Shown here piece after piece: positions 11,830 through 23,339 of a stretch of DNA of 64,000 nucleotides. Source of the stretch: Protula sp. h YS-2021 (Eukaryota; Annelida; Polychaeta; Sabellida; Serpulidae). Within the stretch, counting starts at the first letter, position 1. Every line of letters begins with the position of its first letter. The DNA lies in contig OX457024.1 in assembly GCA_949752745.1 (NCBI GenBank), forward strand, positions 113,301,900 to 113,365,899. The letters run 5' to 3'. A model generated the notes under the pieces. It had not been told where the DNA came from. It saw only the letters and a list, made by a program, of their open reading frames with translations, and ran no database searches. A program made the position numbers and the translations under genes.

Positions 11830-12824
11830 GAAAATTGATATTTAACTTTACAAAATTGCTGCATATGTGTTGAAATTTTGCTGTAGAGATCGCCAAAAAC
11901 CATGTTAATAACGGATGCTCGAAAAGTATCATCTAGTTAACCCAGTGGACTTAATAATTTACACATTGACCATCAACTTAAAAAAAATGCTTACGTTACA
12001 CATTTTTTCAACTTAAACCAATTTATTCAGAATTACTGATGACTGACTTAAGCATTCCTTTTTCTCGATAATAATATAACTCACAACACATTTTTCTTAA
12101 TACATCAAGTCTGCAGTTCATTAAGCCTATCACAAATATATCTTGCTTTTCCAAGATTTTCCGTGATCTCCAGGTCATCTTTGGATCAAATGAACATAAC
12201 AATGTTGGGTTTTGTCTTGTGTTTGTGCTTCTGAGTTTTGTGAAGTTGAGTTTGAAGCCGTTTCTGGCATCGTGTGTTGTAACGTCAACCATTGTGCTTG
12301 TGCTTCAAGTTTATTTTGATGCTTCGAAGTTGTGTGAAGCTGAGTTAATGCTCAAGATTTCTTAAGATGTCTTGGTGCTTCAAGTTTGTATGAAGCCAGT
12401 TCATACTAGTTTTCTGAAGTTGTGTTGATGCTTCGGATTTGTGTTTAAGTTTGCGTTTCAAGTTGACATTTGTACTCTGAGGTCAAATGTGTTTCAAGTG
12501 GTTGTGTTTTAAGTTGTCTAAGGTCAACTTAATCTGTGTTAATGTGTCGAAGATGCGTTTGTTCTTTGTGCCGGAAGGGAGCCTGGAGTTGTGTTAGGAC
12601 TCCCCAAGTTTGTCTGAATTTGTGTTCATGGTGGAGTTATCTTTCCTTTTTTGAATAATTTCAAGATATTATGTCAAAGTTGACGCTTTTTACAATCAGT
12701 CTGCCTTTGTCTGTGGAGACTTCGAGATTTGCTGCATGTCGTTTGGTTGTCGATCCCCCGTATAGATATGCTAGTTTACGTAATTTTCTAAGGTTGTTTC
12801 AATTCTTTTTAAGTAGGTTATCGA
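11830..12824. other. Non-coding stretch upstream of BEL gag
   Basis: No gene recognised. Between 12300 and 12560 there are many short direct repeats around GTGCTTCAAGTTT and GAAGTTGTG, giving low complexity. I found no copy here of the putative LTR seen at 22459-23338, so the BEL element seems to lack its 5' LTR. Confidence 0.4.
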
Positions 12825-12901
12825 GTTTTAAATGTGCGCTTCATTCATGATTTAATTTTTCGAGTTTTAAATGTGCGCTTCATTCATGATTTAATTTTTC
12901 A
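12825..12901. repeat. Tandem duplication of ~39 bp before gag
   Basis: GAGTTTTAAATGTGCGCTTC plus ATTCATGATTTAATTTTTC occurs twice in direct tandem immediately before the gag start at 12929. It may be part of the retroelement leader. Confidence 0.8.
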
Positions 12902-12928
12902 ATTTAAACATCAAGTGTCAGTAACAAA

Positions 12929-14628
12929 ATGTCAGATTCGAAGGATCGGGCTAAAAAGTCCGTTGAAGACTCGAAAGGTTATGCGGTTGAAGGTGGTGCT
13001 GATCCGTGTGAGGATCAAGCGAGCTTGAAGCATGGTGATCGTTCTCATCCCTTGTCTGAGAAGGATCGTTTACATGAAATCTCTTGCCGTACCAAGGATT
13101 TAAAACGTCATGCGCGTCTCTTGAAGAGGCACATGCGTACTGTAGATAGTGTTGTGTCTGAGTCTATTGACGTCTCTTGTCTTAAAGAGTCCCGTAAGGA
13201 ATTTAGAGATGAGTTTGAGAATTTCTTGTTTCATTATGAGAAGTTTATTGACATTGTCGGTGATAGTGTCGATCAGGAGTCGCTCGAGTTTTTCAGTGAT
13301 GTTGAAGCTACAGGTGAACTGTGCTTAAAGGAGTTGAATTCCAAGATTTGTAGTCTCACTGATGAGGCTCATTCTGCAAGGTCGGTGCAAGCTGAGAAAA
13401 CCTCATATAAGGTTAAAAGGTCCACCTGCAAGTCTGATCCAGACGTTGATACCCTTGAGGAAATGCCGTCCAGCGACAAGTGTAAGGAGTTTATTAAGGC
13501 TCTTCCTGTAGTTGATACTCCTGATCCCGATCCAAATATTAAGAGTGTCGATTTACTGAACGTGTTGTTTAGGCAGATGTCTCTTTCGCGATTGCCTGCC
13601 CCCGAACCGTCTGTGTTTTCTGGTGACGTGTTAGAATACCTGAGTTGGAAAAGATCTTTCAATAGTCTCATATCTAGTCGTGGTATTAGTGAAGAAGAAC
13701 GTCTCCATTACCTACATCGATATCTATGTGGTGAGGCAAAGGAGTGTGTACGGTGTTATCTGCTTCTAGGCAATAAATCCGCCTTCAAGGATGCCTTTCG
13801 TGATTTAGATCGTAGGTATGGCAATGTTGCTGTTCTTGGCGATAGAATGAGAGACAAATTAGAAGAGTTCCCAAAGATCTCTGGAAGAGATAGTCATGGT
13901 CTTAGGAAGTTTGCTGATTATTTGCGTCAATGCGAGTCATGTATGGACTCTGTCCCAGCATTAAGGTTCTTGAATGATCCTCGCGAAAACAGGAAACTTC
14001 TTCAAAAGCTTCCAGAATGGGTTGTTCAAAGGTGGAAGAGAGTCGTAATGAAACATCAAGATCAAGGTGGTGATTTTCCTTCCTTCAGTGCCTTTGTTAA
14101 ATTTATTACCCAGGAAGCTGATGTTGCCAATGAGCCCTTTACTTCTTGCGGCGTCAAAGAAGTTGCTTCTTCGTGGCAAAACAATTCAGGAAAGAACTAC
14201 CAGCTGCCAAAGAACAGTACATCTCATGTTGTTGAAGCTAAAGTGGGACGTCAGTGTCTATACTGTAACAAGACTCATGATACTCAGAGTTGTTTCAAAT
14301 TCTCGAAATTGTCTGTGCCTGACAAAAAAACTCTTTTGTTGTTCAACGGAAGTTGTGTCGAGGCTGTCTACAACCCGGGCACATATACAAAAGGTGTAAG
14401 AACAAAGCCAAATGCAAGAACTGTGAAAGGCGCCATCCAACATGTTTACACGAAAGTTTTGAAGCTTACTTCCTCCAAAGTTCTGAACACAAGGTCAGAA
14501 AGGACCCTGCTGTGGCTTCTGCTCTTCGAGCACATGCTCCTGCTTTCATCCCTCCTCGAGATTCTTCAGCCTGTGGTGTTACCACCAGCGATGTTGATGT
14601 GCGGAGCTCATCGGTTCAATCCATTTAA
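12929..14628 (+). pseudogene. BEL/Pao gag with frameshift before zinc knuckle
   Basis: ATG at 12929 opens a long frame. Its middle (about residues 225-400) matches the DUF1759 gag domain, with LPAPEPSVFSGD followed by WKRSF and a CGEAKECV segment. Near 14350 the frame breaks by one base, and the zinc-binding motifs continue in another frame from 14353: CRGCLQPGHIYKRC (CX2CX4HX4C), then CKNCERRHPTCLH. That frame stops at 14628. The product would be the structural/nucleic-acid-binding polyprotein of the retroelement. The break makes this copy defective. Evidence for family is strong; the exact indel base is not fixed. Confidence 0.8.
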
Positions 14629-14639
14629 GTTTAAGTTCC

Positions 14640-15192
14640 ATGATAGTGCCTGTCTATCTGTCTCAAATTGATAGTCCCGATAAAGAGCGACTGGTCTATG
14701 CCTTATTGGACAATCAGTCTGACACGTCTTTTGTCTTAGACGACACCAGGAAGGCGTTGGGAGTTGATGGACCCGAGGTTACACTTTCGTTGTCAACAAT
14801 GCTTGCGGAGCGCAAACAAGTTCAAACTGTTCGTGTTGATGGTCTTATTGTCAGGGGCTTTGATTCTCAGAAGAAAATAAGGCTTCCAAAGTTATATTCA
14901 AGATCCATTATACCGGCAAATCGTTCCCATATCCCGACAAAAGCTATGGCTTCGAAGTGGCCAAATTTACGAAGGATGTCAGATAAACTCATGCCTCCTT
15001 GCGATAATGCAGAAGTTGGGCTCTTGTTGGGTTACAATTGCGACCGTGCCTTAATACCAAGGGAGATAGTTACCACTGAAAGTGGTCCTTATTCCCAACG
15101 AACCGATTTGGGTTGGGGCATTGTGGGTGTAATTGAGTACCCTAGCTCGTCCGTTGAAGAAGGTTTTGCTCACAGAGTTGTAGCTTACGAGT
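14640..15192 (+). pseudogene. BEL/Pao aspartic protease region (DUF1758)
   Basis: Begins at an ATG at 14640 and contains YALLDNQSDTSFV, the retropepsin-like active site of BEL/Pao elements (LLD.QS..SF). A GLLLGYN..RALIPRE stretch and TDLGWGIVG follow, as in DUF1758. Reading frame differs from the preceding zinc-knuckle frame, so gag and pol are no longer continuous. The domain is cut at about 15193 by the LINE; pol sequence resumes at about 17669. Confidence 0.8.
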
Positions 15193-17668
15193 TTTTGGTA
15201 ACAATAATGTTAATACAGACGTTTAATTATGCTGCTGAACAAGGTGAGCTTTCGCAGTCCCAAAGACGAGGTATTATAACCCTTCTGCAAAAACGTGGTA
15301 AAAATCCAGAGCTTATTAAAAACTGGAGGCCAGTATCCCTCACAAATGTTGACTACAAACTCCTCACTAAAACCTTAGCAATAAGAACAGAAAATATTTT
15401 GCCAAAACTGATCCACGAGAATCAAAGTGGTTTTGTTAAGGGACGCTACATAGGAGAAAACATTAGGCTAATCCAGGATGTCATTAATAAAGTAAACAAG
15501 AAACAGCAGACAGGTCTACTTTTGCTTTTGGATTTCGAAAAAGCATTCGATAGTATCGAGTGGAAATTCATGCATAAAGTTTTGGAATATTTTAATTTTG
15601 GTGTTTCGTTTCGGAGATGGGTAGCTACATGTTATAATAATATCTCTAGCACTGTTATAAACAATGGTTATTCGTGTGGCTGGTTCGAAGTACAACGTGG
15701 TGTTAGACAAGGGTGTCCATTGTCGACAACGCTGTTTATTTTATGTGTTGAGCCTCTGGCCCAATCAGTTAGAAGTGAAGAGAACATCACAGGCCTAAAA
15801 CTCGCGAATTCAGAGTATAAGATCTCTCTTTTTGCAGATGACGCAACGTGTTTATTAAAAGACGTGTGCTCTCTCGGTTATGTGTTAGAGCTTACGAGGC
15901 GTTTTTCGAGATATTCCGGTTTGAAAGTTAACATAGAAAAATCTCTGCTGGTATATATAGGGCCATGGCGAACAAAACCGGAGCCTGTTTTTAATTTAAA
16001 GGTTGCTTCGGGTAGCTTCAATATGCTGGGTATCGAAGTAGGTCATGCAACGGAAAAGTGTAACAAAGTAAACATTTTGGATAAGATAACAAAACTTGCA
16101 ACACGTTTGAATTTATGGAGTCAGAGGGGTCTTACACTGCTGGGGAAAGTTAACATATCTAAAACTATGGGAATGTCAAATTTAATATACAGCTTGAGTA
16201 ACGTCTCTTGTGCACGCGCAGATCTAGCCCGGGCCCAGTCGTTGATAAATGCTTTCATTTGGTCCAATAAACCCAGTAAGATCAAGCATAAATCCTTGGT
16301 TGGGGACTTTGATGCAGGGGGTATTCGATCACCAGATTTAATTGTTATGCAAAAATCGTTAAGGTTGGCATGGTTGTCTAGACTGTGGGTTAAAAACATT
16401 AGCAATGCCATAATACGTAGTGAATTTGACGAATACGGGGGATTGCCCCTTATTTTGCACTCGAATTTCGACGCTGGAAGTTTTCAAATATCCTCCTTTT
16501 ATAAAGAGATGTTACTCTATTTTAGTGAATTGCATAACCAAGACCGATACAGTGGTGTATTATGGAACAATAAAGAAATAACAATTGACGGCAGGTCACT
16601 CTACTGGAAGCACTGGCACGAAAAAGGCATACTGTATATTAAGGACCTATAAAGTAAAGATAAAAAAGTGTTTTCGTTGACAGAGCTCCAAGCTAGATAT
16701 AACTTGCGTGTCAATTTTTTACTGTACAATGGTCTTAAAATATCTATCGGCAAATGGTTAAAACACAGAGAAAACAATAGATACATTACAGATAATTATA
16801 AAGTGGATTGCTCTGACCCAATTTTTAAGATACGTGACTCGTTAATCAACATAAAGAAAGCTAAGTGTGAAGATTACTGCATGGTCTTGATAAATAAAAT
16901 TGTAGAGCCTCCGGTGAGTATTGTGTTCTGGGCGAATGCAGGTATGCTAGAAGAATCACGGATTCTACGTAGCTTGCTACTTTGCAGAAAATGTACTAAA
17001 GAAACCTATCTTTTGGCCCTGCAATTGAAACTCATTCATAATATAATACCAACTAACAAGAAGAAAAAGGACTGGAAAATTTTAGAATCCAATGCATGCA
17101 AGTACTGCAACACCCCGGATACGATAATACACTTCTTTTGGGACTGTCAAAAAGCCAGAGAAATTATAAGAAGATGCTTAAGCATAGTGAAGCTAAATTC
17201 TTTTAATTTTGAGAAATGGGATTTTTTACTTGGAAAAGATAATATTACAGAGGATAACCTCTCTTTGTTAATAAAATACCATATATATCAGTTAAGAGTC
17301 AATTAGGAAAATTGTCACAAGAACGTGTTTATCAGAAACGCAAAATTACGATATTACGCAGACATGCAAACATTACCTGAAGATAAATTAAAATTAAAAT
17401 GGACCTATTTTGGAGAAGTGTTTTCAAACTTAGAAGCGGATTTGATATATTGATAGATGGTCGTGACTCATTTATAAGTTGTTATGTTTGTTTGTTTCCG
17501 TCATAATCGTGATTTTTGATAAGCAAAGTTATTGTTAGAAAACGTCGCGTTTGTGAAAGATGCATATATATATTGTATTGTAAGTTCTCCTTATATTTTA
17601 TGCCCACGCAGCGCATACTCGAATATGGCTGTGCACAATAAAATTCCCTAAAAACAAAAACAAAAAAA
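15193..17668 (+). mobile_element. 5'-truncated L1-like LINE nested in BEL
   Basis: BEL pol sequence stops after the VVAYE codons near 15192 and resumes near 17669 with NHVAF. Between them lies LINE ORF2 sequence and a 3' tail ending in an A-rich (AAAAACAAAAACAAAAAAAC) stretch. Only the RT and C-terminal part is present; the endonuclease is missing. I could not find a convincing target duplication, so the boundaries may be off by a few bases. Confidence 0.8.
15204..17306 (+). pseudogene. LINE ORF2: reverse transcriptase and C-terminal part
   Basis: Continuous in frame with the upstream BEL protease by chance. RT motifs appear in order: NWRPVSLTNVDYKLL, SGFVKGRYIGENI, LLLDFEKAFDS (motif A), RQGCPLS (motif B) and ISLFADD (motif C). 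An in-frame TAA at 16650-16652 interrupts the C-terminal region, which continues in the same frame through a CKYCNTPDTIIHFFWDC zinc-type motif. A second in-frame stop is at 17304-17306. The motif pattern is L1/Tx1-like. Non-functional as it stands. Confidence 0.8.
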
Positions 17669-18473
17669 CAAGATAAATCACGTTGCCTTTCCAACAAAGA
17701 CGAAAGAAGTGATTTCTCCACGCGAGGCTCTTAGTGTCTTAGACAGTGACTTCACAGATATATCCCAGGGAATGGGTTTGTCTATCGAGGACAAGAGGTT
17801 TTTGCAAATTATGGAGTCCGGTATTGACTTAGACAACGACAATCACTATGTCATGCCGTTGCCCTTTCGTCATGATGACAAGCACTTACCAAATAACCGC
17901 GTTGTAGCTGACAAAAGACTTTGCAGTCTCAAGTGCAAACTTGAAAAGGATCCAGTTTACAAGAAAGAGTATGTGACATTCATGTCAGAAAGTTTAGAAA
18001 ACAAGTACGCAGAAAGGGTTCCAGAGTCTGAACTTGATCAAGTTCTTTGGTATCTTCCCCATCACGGCGTTTACAATGGTCGAAAACTTAGGATCGTGTT
18101 CGACTGTAGTGCTAAGTTCCAGGGTCAATCACTTAACGACCACTTGCTACAAGGTCCCGACCTCACAAATTCATTGCTTGGTGTCCTCTTACGATTTCGC
18201 AAAGAAAGTATAGCGTTCAGCTGCGATATTCAGAAGATGTACTACCAATTCAGAGTTCCCAGGAGTGACAGGAACTTCATGTGTTTTTTATGGTGGCTGG
18301 ATGGTAATACTTCTAGGGAGCCATGTGTCTTTCGAATGTTTGTGCATATTTTGGGCCTCAAGTCTAGCCCGTCATGTAGCAACTTTGGCCTCCGTCGTGC
18401 TGCGGACGACTTTGAGAAGGAATATGGTTCCGATGTGTCAAATTTCTTTAAAGGGCCACTTCTATGTAGATGA
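17669..18473 (+). pseudogene. BEL/Pao reverse transcriptase, N-terminal part
   Basis: Picks up BEL pol directly after the LINE, with FPTKTKEVISPREAL, then KLRIVFDCSAKFQ, SLNDHLLQGPDL and FSCDIQKMYYQ (RT motif A region). SSPSCSNFGLRRA follows. The frame closes at 18473 because of an extra G in AAAGGGCCAC near 18450. The YVDD motif then appears in the next frame. The same extra G is present in the duplicated copy near 19731. Confidence 0.85.
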
Positions 18474-19531
18474 CGGTTTGATCAGTGTTTCTGAAGTGAA
18501 GTCTGCAGTCAGTCTCATCAAACGTACTACAGCGCTTTGTGCAGGAGTTGGTCTAAAGTTGCACAAGTTCGTTGCCAATTCAGAGGAAGTGCTTGCTTCC
18601 ATTCCTACTGAGGCAAAACTTCCGGCCGACAAAGTTGATATCGGCTCCCAAGAACTTGGTATTGAACGTGCTCTTGGGGTACAGTGGTGTATCCAATCAG
18701 ATGTGTTCCAGTTTCGAGTTGTACTCAAGCATCATCCTATGACAAGACGAGGATTGTTAGCTTCTGTTGCTTCGGTGTATGACCCTTTGGGTTTTATTGC
18801 TCCCTTCTCTCTCGTCGGGAAACGCATTTTGCAGAATCTTTGCTTGGCAGGTGCAAGTTGGGACACTCCAATCCCCGATGATCTTGAGCAGCAGTGGTCT
18901 CAATGGCTGAGTCGTCTATGTGAGTTGCGTAAGATCGAGATTCCACGATTCCTAAATCCCAAAGGTCTTGCAATTGCTCAAGTACAGTTTCATCACTTCA
19001 GTGATGCGTCCACTAATGGCTATGGCTGTTGTAGTTATTTGCCATTAGTGGACATTTGCGGAGTTGTTCAGGTGTCTCTGGTTATGGCTAAATCTAGAGT
19101 GAGTCCAATTGAACCAGTTACAGTGCCGCGTTTGGAGTTGTCCGCAGCAGTACTTGCTGTGAAAATAGCGAGGTTCTTGGAGTCTGAAATGAAATACCCT
19201 GACGCAAAACACTACTTCTGGTGCGATAGCAAGGTGGTGTTGGGTTATATTTCAAACACTTCAAAGCGCTTCCACGTCTTTATTTCAAATAGGGTTGGTT
19301 ACATTCGTTCTGAAACTATGACAGACCAGTGGAATTTTGTGCCAGGGAAGTTAAATGTGGCTGATATTGCTTCCCGTGGTCTGCTTGTAGAAGATCTCAT
19401 GAAGTCCAAGTGGTTTAATGGTCCGGATTTTCTCAGAGAAGTTGTTCTTCCAGCTTTCGACTCTGGTGTGCTGGAGGTCAATGAGATGGATCCCGAACTG
19501 AAACCAGTTAGGTGTTTTATGAACACTTCTT
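18331..19531 (+). repeat. Internal pol duplication, left copy
   Basis: TGTCTTTCGAATG at 18331 starts a ~1.2-kb segment that is repeated from 19608. I count about a dozen differences, roughly 1% divergence. Both copies carry the same one-base insertion before YVDD, so the duplication came after that mutation or involved two closely related defective templates. Confidence 0.9.
18450..19531 (+). pseudogene. BEL/Pao RT YVDD plus RNase H, copy 1
   Basis: Downstream of the frameshift this frame reads HFYVDDGLIS (RT motif C), then a connection region with ASVYDPLGFIAPF. RNase H-type acidic residues follow in FSDASTNGYG, PRLELSAAVLA, WCDSKVVLGYI and NVADIASRG. It breaks off at about 19531, where homology is replaced by tRNA-Asp sequence. 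Confidence 0.85.
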
Positions 19532-19546
19532 TGAGTAGTATAGTGG

Positions 19547-19604
19547 TAGTATAGTGGTAAGTATCCCCGCCTGTCACGCGGGAGACCGGGGTTCGATTCC
19601 CCGC
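19547..19604 (+). tRNA. tRNA-Asp(GTC) body without acceptor stem (pseudogene)
   Basis: GTAGTATAGTGGTAAGTATC gives the D arm and A box. CCCGCCTGTCACGCGGG forms the anticodon arm with GTC, and CCGGGGTTCGATTCCCCG forms the T arm and B box. Both acceptor strands are missing or replaced by retroelement sequence, and an extra partial D-arm copy precedes it (from about 19535). It sits exactly at the junction between the two copies of the BEL pol duplication. It is unlikely to make a working tRNA, though both internal promoter boxes are intact. Confidence 0.8.
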
Positions 19605-19607
19605 CTG

Positions 19608-20671
19608 TGTCTTTCGAATGTGTGTGCATATTTTTGGCCTCAAGTCTAGCCCGTCATGTAGCAACTTTGGCCTCCGTCGTGCTGCGGACGACTTTGAGAA
19701 GGAATATGGTTCCGATGTGTCAAATTTCTTTAAAGGGCCACTTCTATGTAGATGACGGTTTGATCAGTGTTTCTGAAGTGAAGTCTGCAGTCAGTCTCAT
19801 CAAACGTACTACAGCGCTTTGTGCAGGAGTTGGTCTAAAGTTGCACAAGTTCGTTGCCAATTCAGAGGAAGTGCTTGCTTCCATTCCTACTGAGGCAAAA
19901 CTTCCGGCCGACAAAGTTGATATCGGCTCCCAAGAACTTGGTATTGAACGTGCTCTTGGGGTATAGTGGTGTATCCATTCAGATGTGTTCCAGTTTCGAG
20001 TTGTACTCAAGCATCATCCTATGACAAGACGAGGATTGTTAGCTTCTGTTGCTTCGGTGTATGACCCTTTGGGTTTTATTGCTCCCTTCTCTCTCGTCGG
20101 GAAACGCATTTTGCAGAATCTTTGCTTGGCAGGTGCAAGTTGGGACACTCCAATCCCCGATGATCTTGAGCAGCAGTGGTCTCAATGGCTGAGTCGTCTA
20201 TGTGAGTTGCCCAAGATCGAGATTCCACGATGCCTAAATCCCAAAGGTCTTGCAATTGCTCAAGTACAGTTTCATCACTTCAGTGATGCGTCCACTAATG
20301 GCTATGGCTGTTGTAGTTATTTGCCATTAGTGGACATTTGCGGAGTTGTTCAGGTGTCTCTGGTTATGGCTAAATCTAGAGTGAGTCCAATTAAACCAGT
20401 TACAGTGCCGCGTTTGGAGTTGTCCGCAGCAGTACTTGCTGTGAAAATAGCAAGGTTCTTGGAGTCTGAAATGAAATACCCTGACGCAAAACACTACTTC
20501 TGGTGCGATAGCAAGGTGGTGTTGGGTTATATTTCAAACACTTCAAAGCGCTTCCACGTCTTCGTTTCAAATAGGGTTGGTTACATTCGTTCTGAAACTA
20601 TGACAGACCAGTGGAATTTTGTGCCAGGGAAGTTAAATGTGGCTGATATTGCTCCCGTGGTCTGCTTGTAG
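19608..20671 (+). pseudogene. BEL/Pao RT/RNase H, copy 2
   Basis: Same domains as the left copy: YVDDGL, YDPLGFIAPF, FSDASTNGYG and WCDSKVVLGYI. Reading is broken by a TAG near 19965 and by a one-base deletion near 20652 that ends the frame at 20671 instead of continuing through SRGLL. Confidence 0.8.
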
Positions 20672-20815
20672 AAGATCTCATGAAGTCCAAGTGGTTTAAT
20701 GGTCCGGATTTTCTCAGAGAAGTTGTTCTTCCAGCTTTCGACTCTGGTGTGCTGGAGGTCAATGAGATGGATCCCGAACTGAAACCAGTTACGTGTTTTA
20801 TTAACACTTCTTTGA
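19608..20815 (+). repeat. Internal pol duplication, right copy
   Basis: Repeats 18331-19531 beginning at TGTCTTTCGAATG. Differences include CAG to TAG in the GVQWC region near 19965 (a stop) and a one-base loss in the RNase H NVADIAS region near 20652. It continues past the point where the left copy ends and joins seamlessly to the integrase region, so the right copy lies in the original pol context downstream. Confidence 0.9.
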
Positions 20816-21879
20816 AAACGTTTGATGTTGCGCGTTTCTCTCATGTCTCAAGCTGGCTACGTTTAAAGAGAGTAGTAGCCATTCTTCTTGTTTGGAAACG
20901 TGCTCTGCTGTCTCGGCGCTTTAGCAAAGTTTCAACAAGGAGCACTGTCAAGGTTTCTTTAGTTGATTCTATCACCGCAACCGATTTGGCTGCGGCTGAA
21001 AACGAAATCTTAAGGCTGGTACAAGAAAATTCGTTTCAAGAGGAAATGCAATTTGTAGCACAGTCCAAACCCATCAAGCGATGAAGTGTTCTTCACAAAC
21101 TTGATTGCTTCCTTGACAATGGTCTTTTAAAGGTTGGCGGAAGACTACGTCATTCGTGTTTTGACATGTGTACCCATCCCGTTGTACTTCCGAAGAATTC
21201 TCATATTAGCAATCTTATTGTCGCGTACTGTCACCGAAAGGTTTTTCACCAAGGCAAGGGGATGACCATAAACAAAATCAGGTCTAATGGATACTGGATC
21301 GTCGGCTGTAGGTCCATTGTGGCATGGTACATCTATAAATGCATCATTTGTAGACGGTTGCGTTCCTCTCCAGAGCTTCAAAAAATGGCCGATCTACCTG
21401 GTGATCGTGTGCATCCAAGCCGTCCTTTCACGTACTGTGGCGTCGATCTTTTTGGGCCTTTTTTGATTCGCGAAAATTGCAAAGAACTCAAGCGTTGGGG
21501 CTGCCTCTTCACTTGCTTGACTTCGAGAGCAGTTCATATCGAAGTTGTCAACTCCTTGACAGCGAGCTCCTTTATCAACGCATTGCGTAGGTTTATCGCA
21601 GTTAGAGGGCCAATCGCTTTGCTTCGATGTGATAAAGGTACCAATTTTCTAGGCACAAATCGCGAATTGTCAGAGAATTTGGGAGAAATAGACAACAATG
21701 CGGTCAAAGACTTTCTCACGAGTAATGACTGTTTGTCTGAGTTGCAAACAAACCCTCCGACGGCTAGTCACATGTCTGGCGCCTGGGAAAGATTGATTAG
21801 GTCTGTGCGCAGCATTCTTTCCACTCTTCTTTTCCACCACGGGAGCCAACTTGACGTTGAGTCCTTACGCACTTTTTGA
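20680..21879 (+). pseudogene. BEL/Pao integrase
   Basis: After the RNase H tail, a linker leads into the integrase. HRKVFHQG and CIICRR supply the HHCC zinc-binding residues. The catalytic core shows VDLFGPF (D), RCDKGTNFLG (D) and MSGAWERLIRSVR (E). An in-frame TGA at 21082-21084 separates the linker from the zinc-binding part. The core frame closes at 21879 through loss of one T in a T run. Defective. Confidence 0.85.
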
Positions 21880-22385
21880 CCGAAGTGTGTGCCATTATGA
21901 ATGGTCGACCTTTAACCTTGGAGAACTTCTCCGATCCAAATTTTCCTTAGCCGCTTACTCCTAACCATCTGTTAACACAAAAAAGCAAAGTCATAGTGTC
22001 TCCTCCGGGATGCTTTCTGTGTGACGACGTCTATTCAGTTAAACGTTGGAGGAGGGTACAGGTGCTGGTTAATCAATTTTGGAATCGCTGGAGATCGGAG
22101 TATGTTCACATGTTACAGTGCAGGTCGAAGTGGTTTCGTGTTCGTCGAAACATGGCTGTTAATGATGTGGTTCTTGTCAAAGATGATCAGTTACCGCGAA
22201 ATTCCTGGCGTTTGGGTCGCGTTGTTGATGTGAAATCGTCTTCCGATAATTTAGTTCGAAGTGTCAAGTTGGTGATATTAGATCGACATTTGGATAAATT
22301 CGGCAAACGGGTCAACAAGTTGTCCTACTTAGAGCGTCCTACTCATAAACTTGTGTTATTGCTTCCTTCCGAGGAACAAGTTTAG
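21880..22385 (+). pseudogene. BEL/Pao C-terminal DUF5641 region
   Basis: From 21996 to 22385 the frame reads YSVKRWRRVQVLVNQFWNRW, then KWFRVRRNMAVNDVVLV, SWRLGRVVDV and LERPTHKLVLLLP. These match DUF5641, the C-terminal domain of BEL/Pao polyproteins. The link to the integrase core (21880-21995) carries an in-frame TAG before the conserved LTPNHLL. The natural pol end is the TAG at 22383-22385. Confidence 0.8.
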
Positions 22386-22458
22386 GGTTGATTCCCCGCC
22401 GATGTGTATGCTTTCAGTTGTTTATAACTTACAAACATACATTACATTTCATTTTCAC

Positions 22459-23338
22459 ATGTTACAATTTATTTGTTTATGTCTTTGATGCGTGATTATA
22501 ATACACTTAAATAAATTTGTTGAGATTCGTTTGTTGCTGAGGAAGGTTGTCCTCTCGCGTCCACATATGGGTGGTTATGTACCTCAGTATCGTGTTAACA
22601 TTGTTTGTGATTTCCACTAGTGTAACGTGTCCTTGGTAGAAAATTACGTTATAATTTTGGGGAGCCATGTGGCGAATGCAGACGCTGCTTATGGCCATAA
22701 CTAGTATTTCTTGAATACCCTTCCCTCGCCAATATTTCTGTCTATTTAATTTTTGACCAATAAGATTCTACCATTCTGTTTGCCCGATATGGTTGTACAC
22801 ATGTGAACTCCCCTCTTTGCCCGATCTGGTTGTACACATGTGAATTCCATGTCATATAAAAGCTGATTGCGTAATATTTTCTGCCTCGTTTGCGTTCTAG
22901 AATACCAGTAATACAGTGCTTTACTGGTTGTGTATTTTGTGGGTGAATTCAGCATGTGGTGTGTGGGATTTGAGGCGAGCAATAGCTGGCAAGTATTGTT
23001 TTTATTGTGTTCATTATTTCTCATATTTTGTGTAGAGCGCCATTATTTACAGTATTTTGGTATATTATTAAAATATCAGTTATTGTAGGTTTAAGTGGTC
23101 GGTAGTTGTATTTTCGTGAATTTAGCACGTGTTTGGCGATAATACGCGTTCTAGCAAATAGATTTTTGAGAATCAAAACTTGTATTTTGTTTCGAATTAA
23201 CTGGTCAACTTTAATATGTTGTTTTTTTTCTGCTGTTGTTATTCAGTTGACCTTTTCGTCTTTTACGGAAATAAAAGCGTAAACACTACCACCTCGTCCT
23301 CGTCATTGCCTTCATCCGCCGTCACAATTATTTTACAC
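22459..23338 (+). repeat. Putative 3' LTR of the BEL element
   Basis: Non-coding stretch after pol that starts with TGTTACA and ends near ATTTTACA. It contains a TATAAAA box (about 22855) and an AATAAA signal (about 23271), the layout expected of an LTR with U3, R and U5. It also holds a short direct repeat, TTGCCCGAT.TGGTTGTACA, near 22782 and 22820. No second copy is found upstream of gag, so the assignment rests on position and signals only. Confidence 0.4.
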
Positions 23339-23339
23339 A

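Noticed and set aside
11363..11932. 189-codon repetitive frame rich in SGTTYEL-type repeats
   Set aside because: Product of the 21-bp minisatellite; other phases are equally open.
12300..12928. Possible 5' LTR of the BEL element
   Set aside because: No sequence shared with the putative 3' LTR at 22459-23338 and no TG...CA borders found.
18462..20844. Minus-strand frames opposite the BEL pol copies
   Set aside because: They are shadows of the plus-strand RT/RNase H coding sequence and appear twice only because the segment is duplicated.
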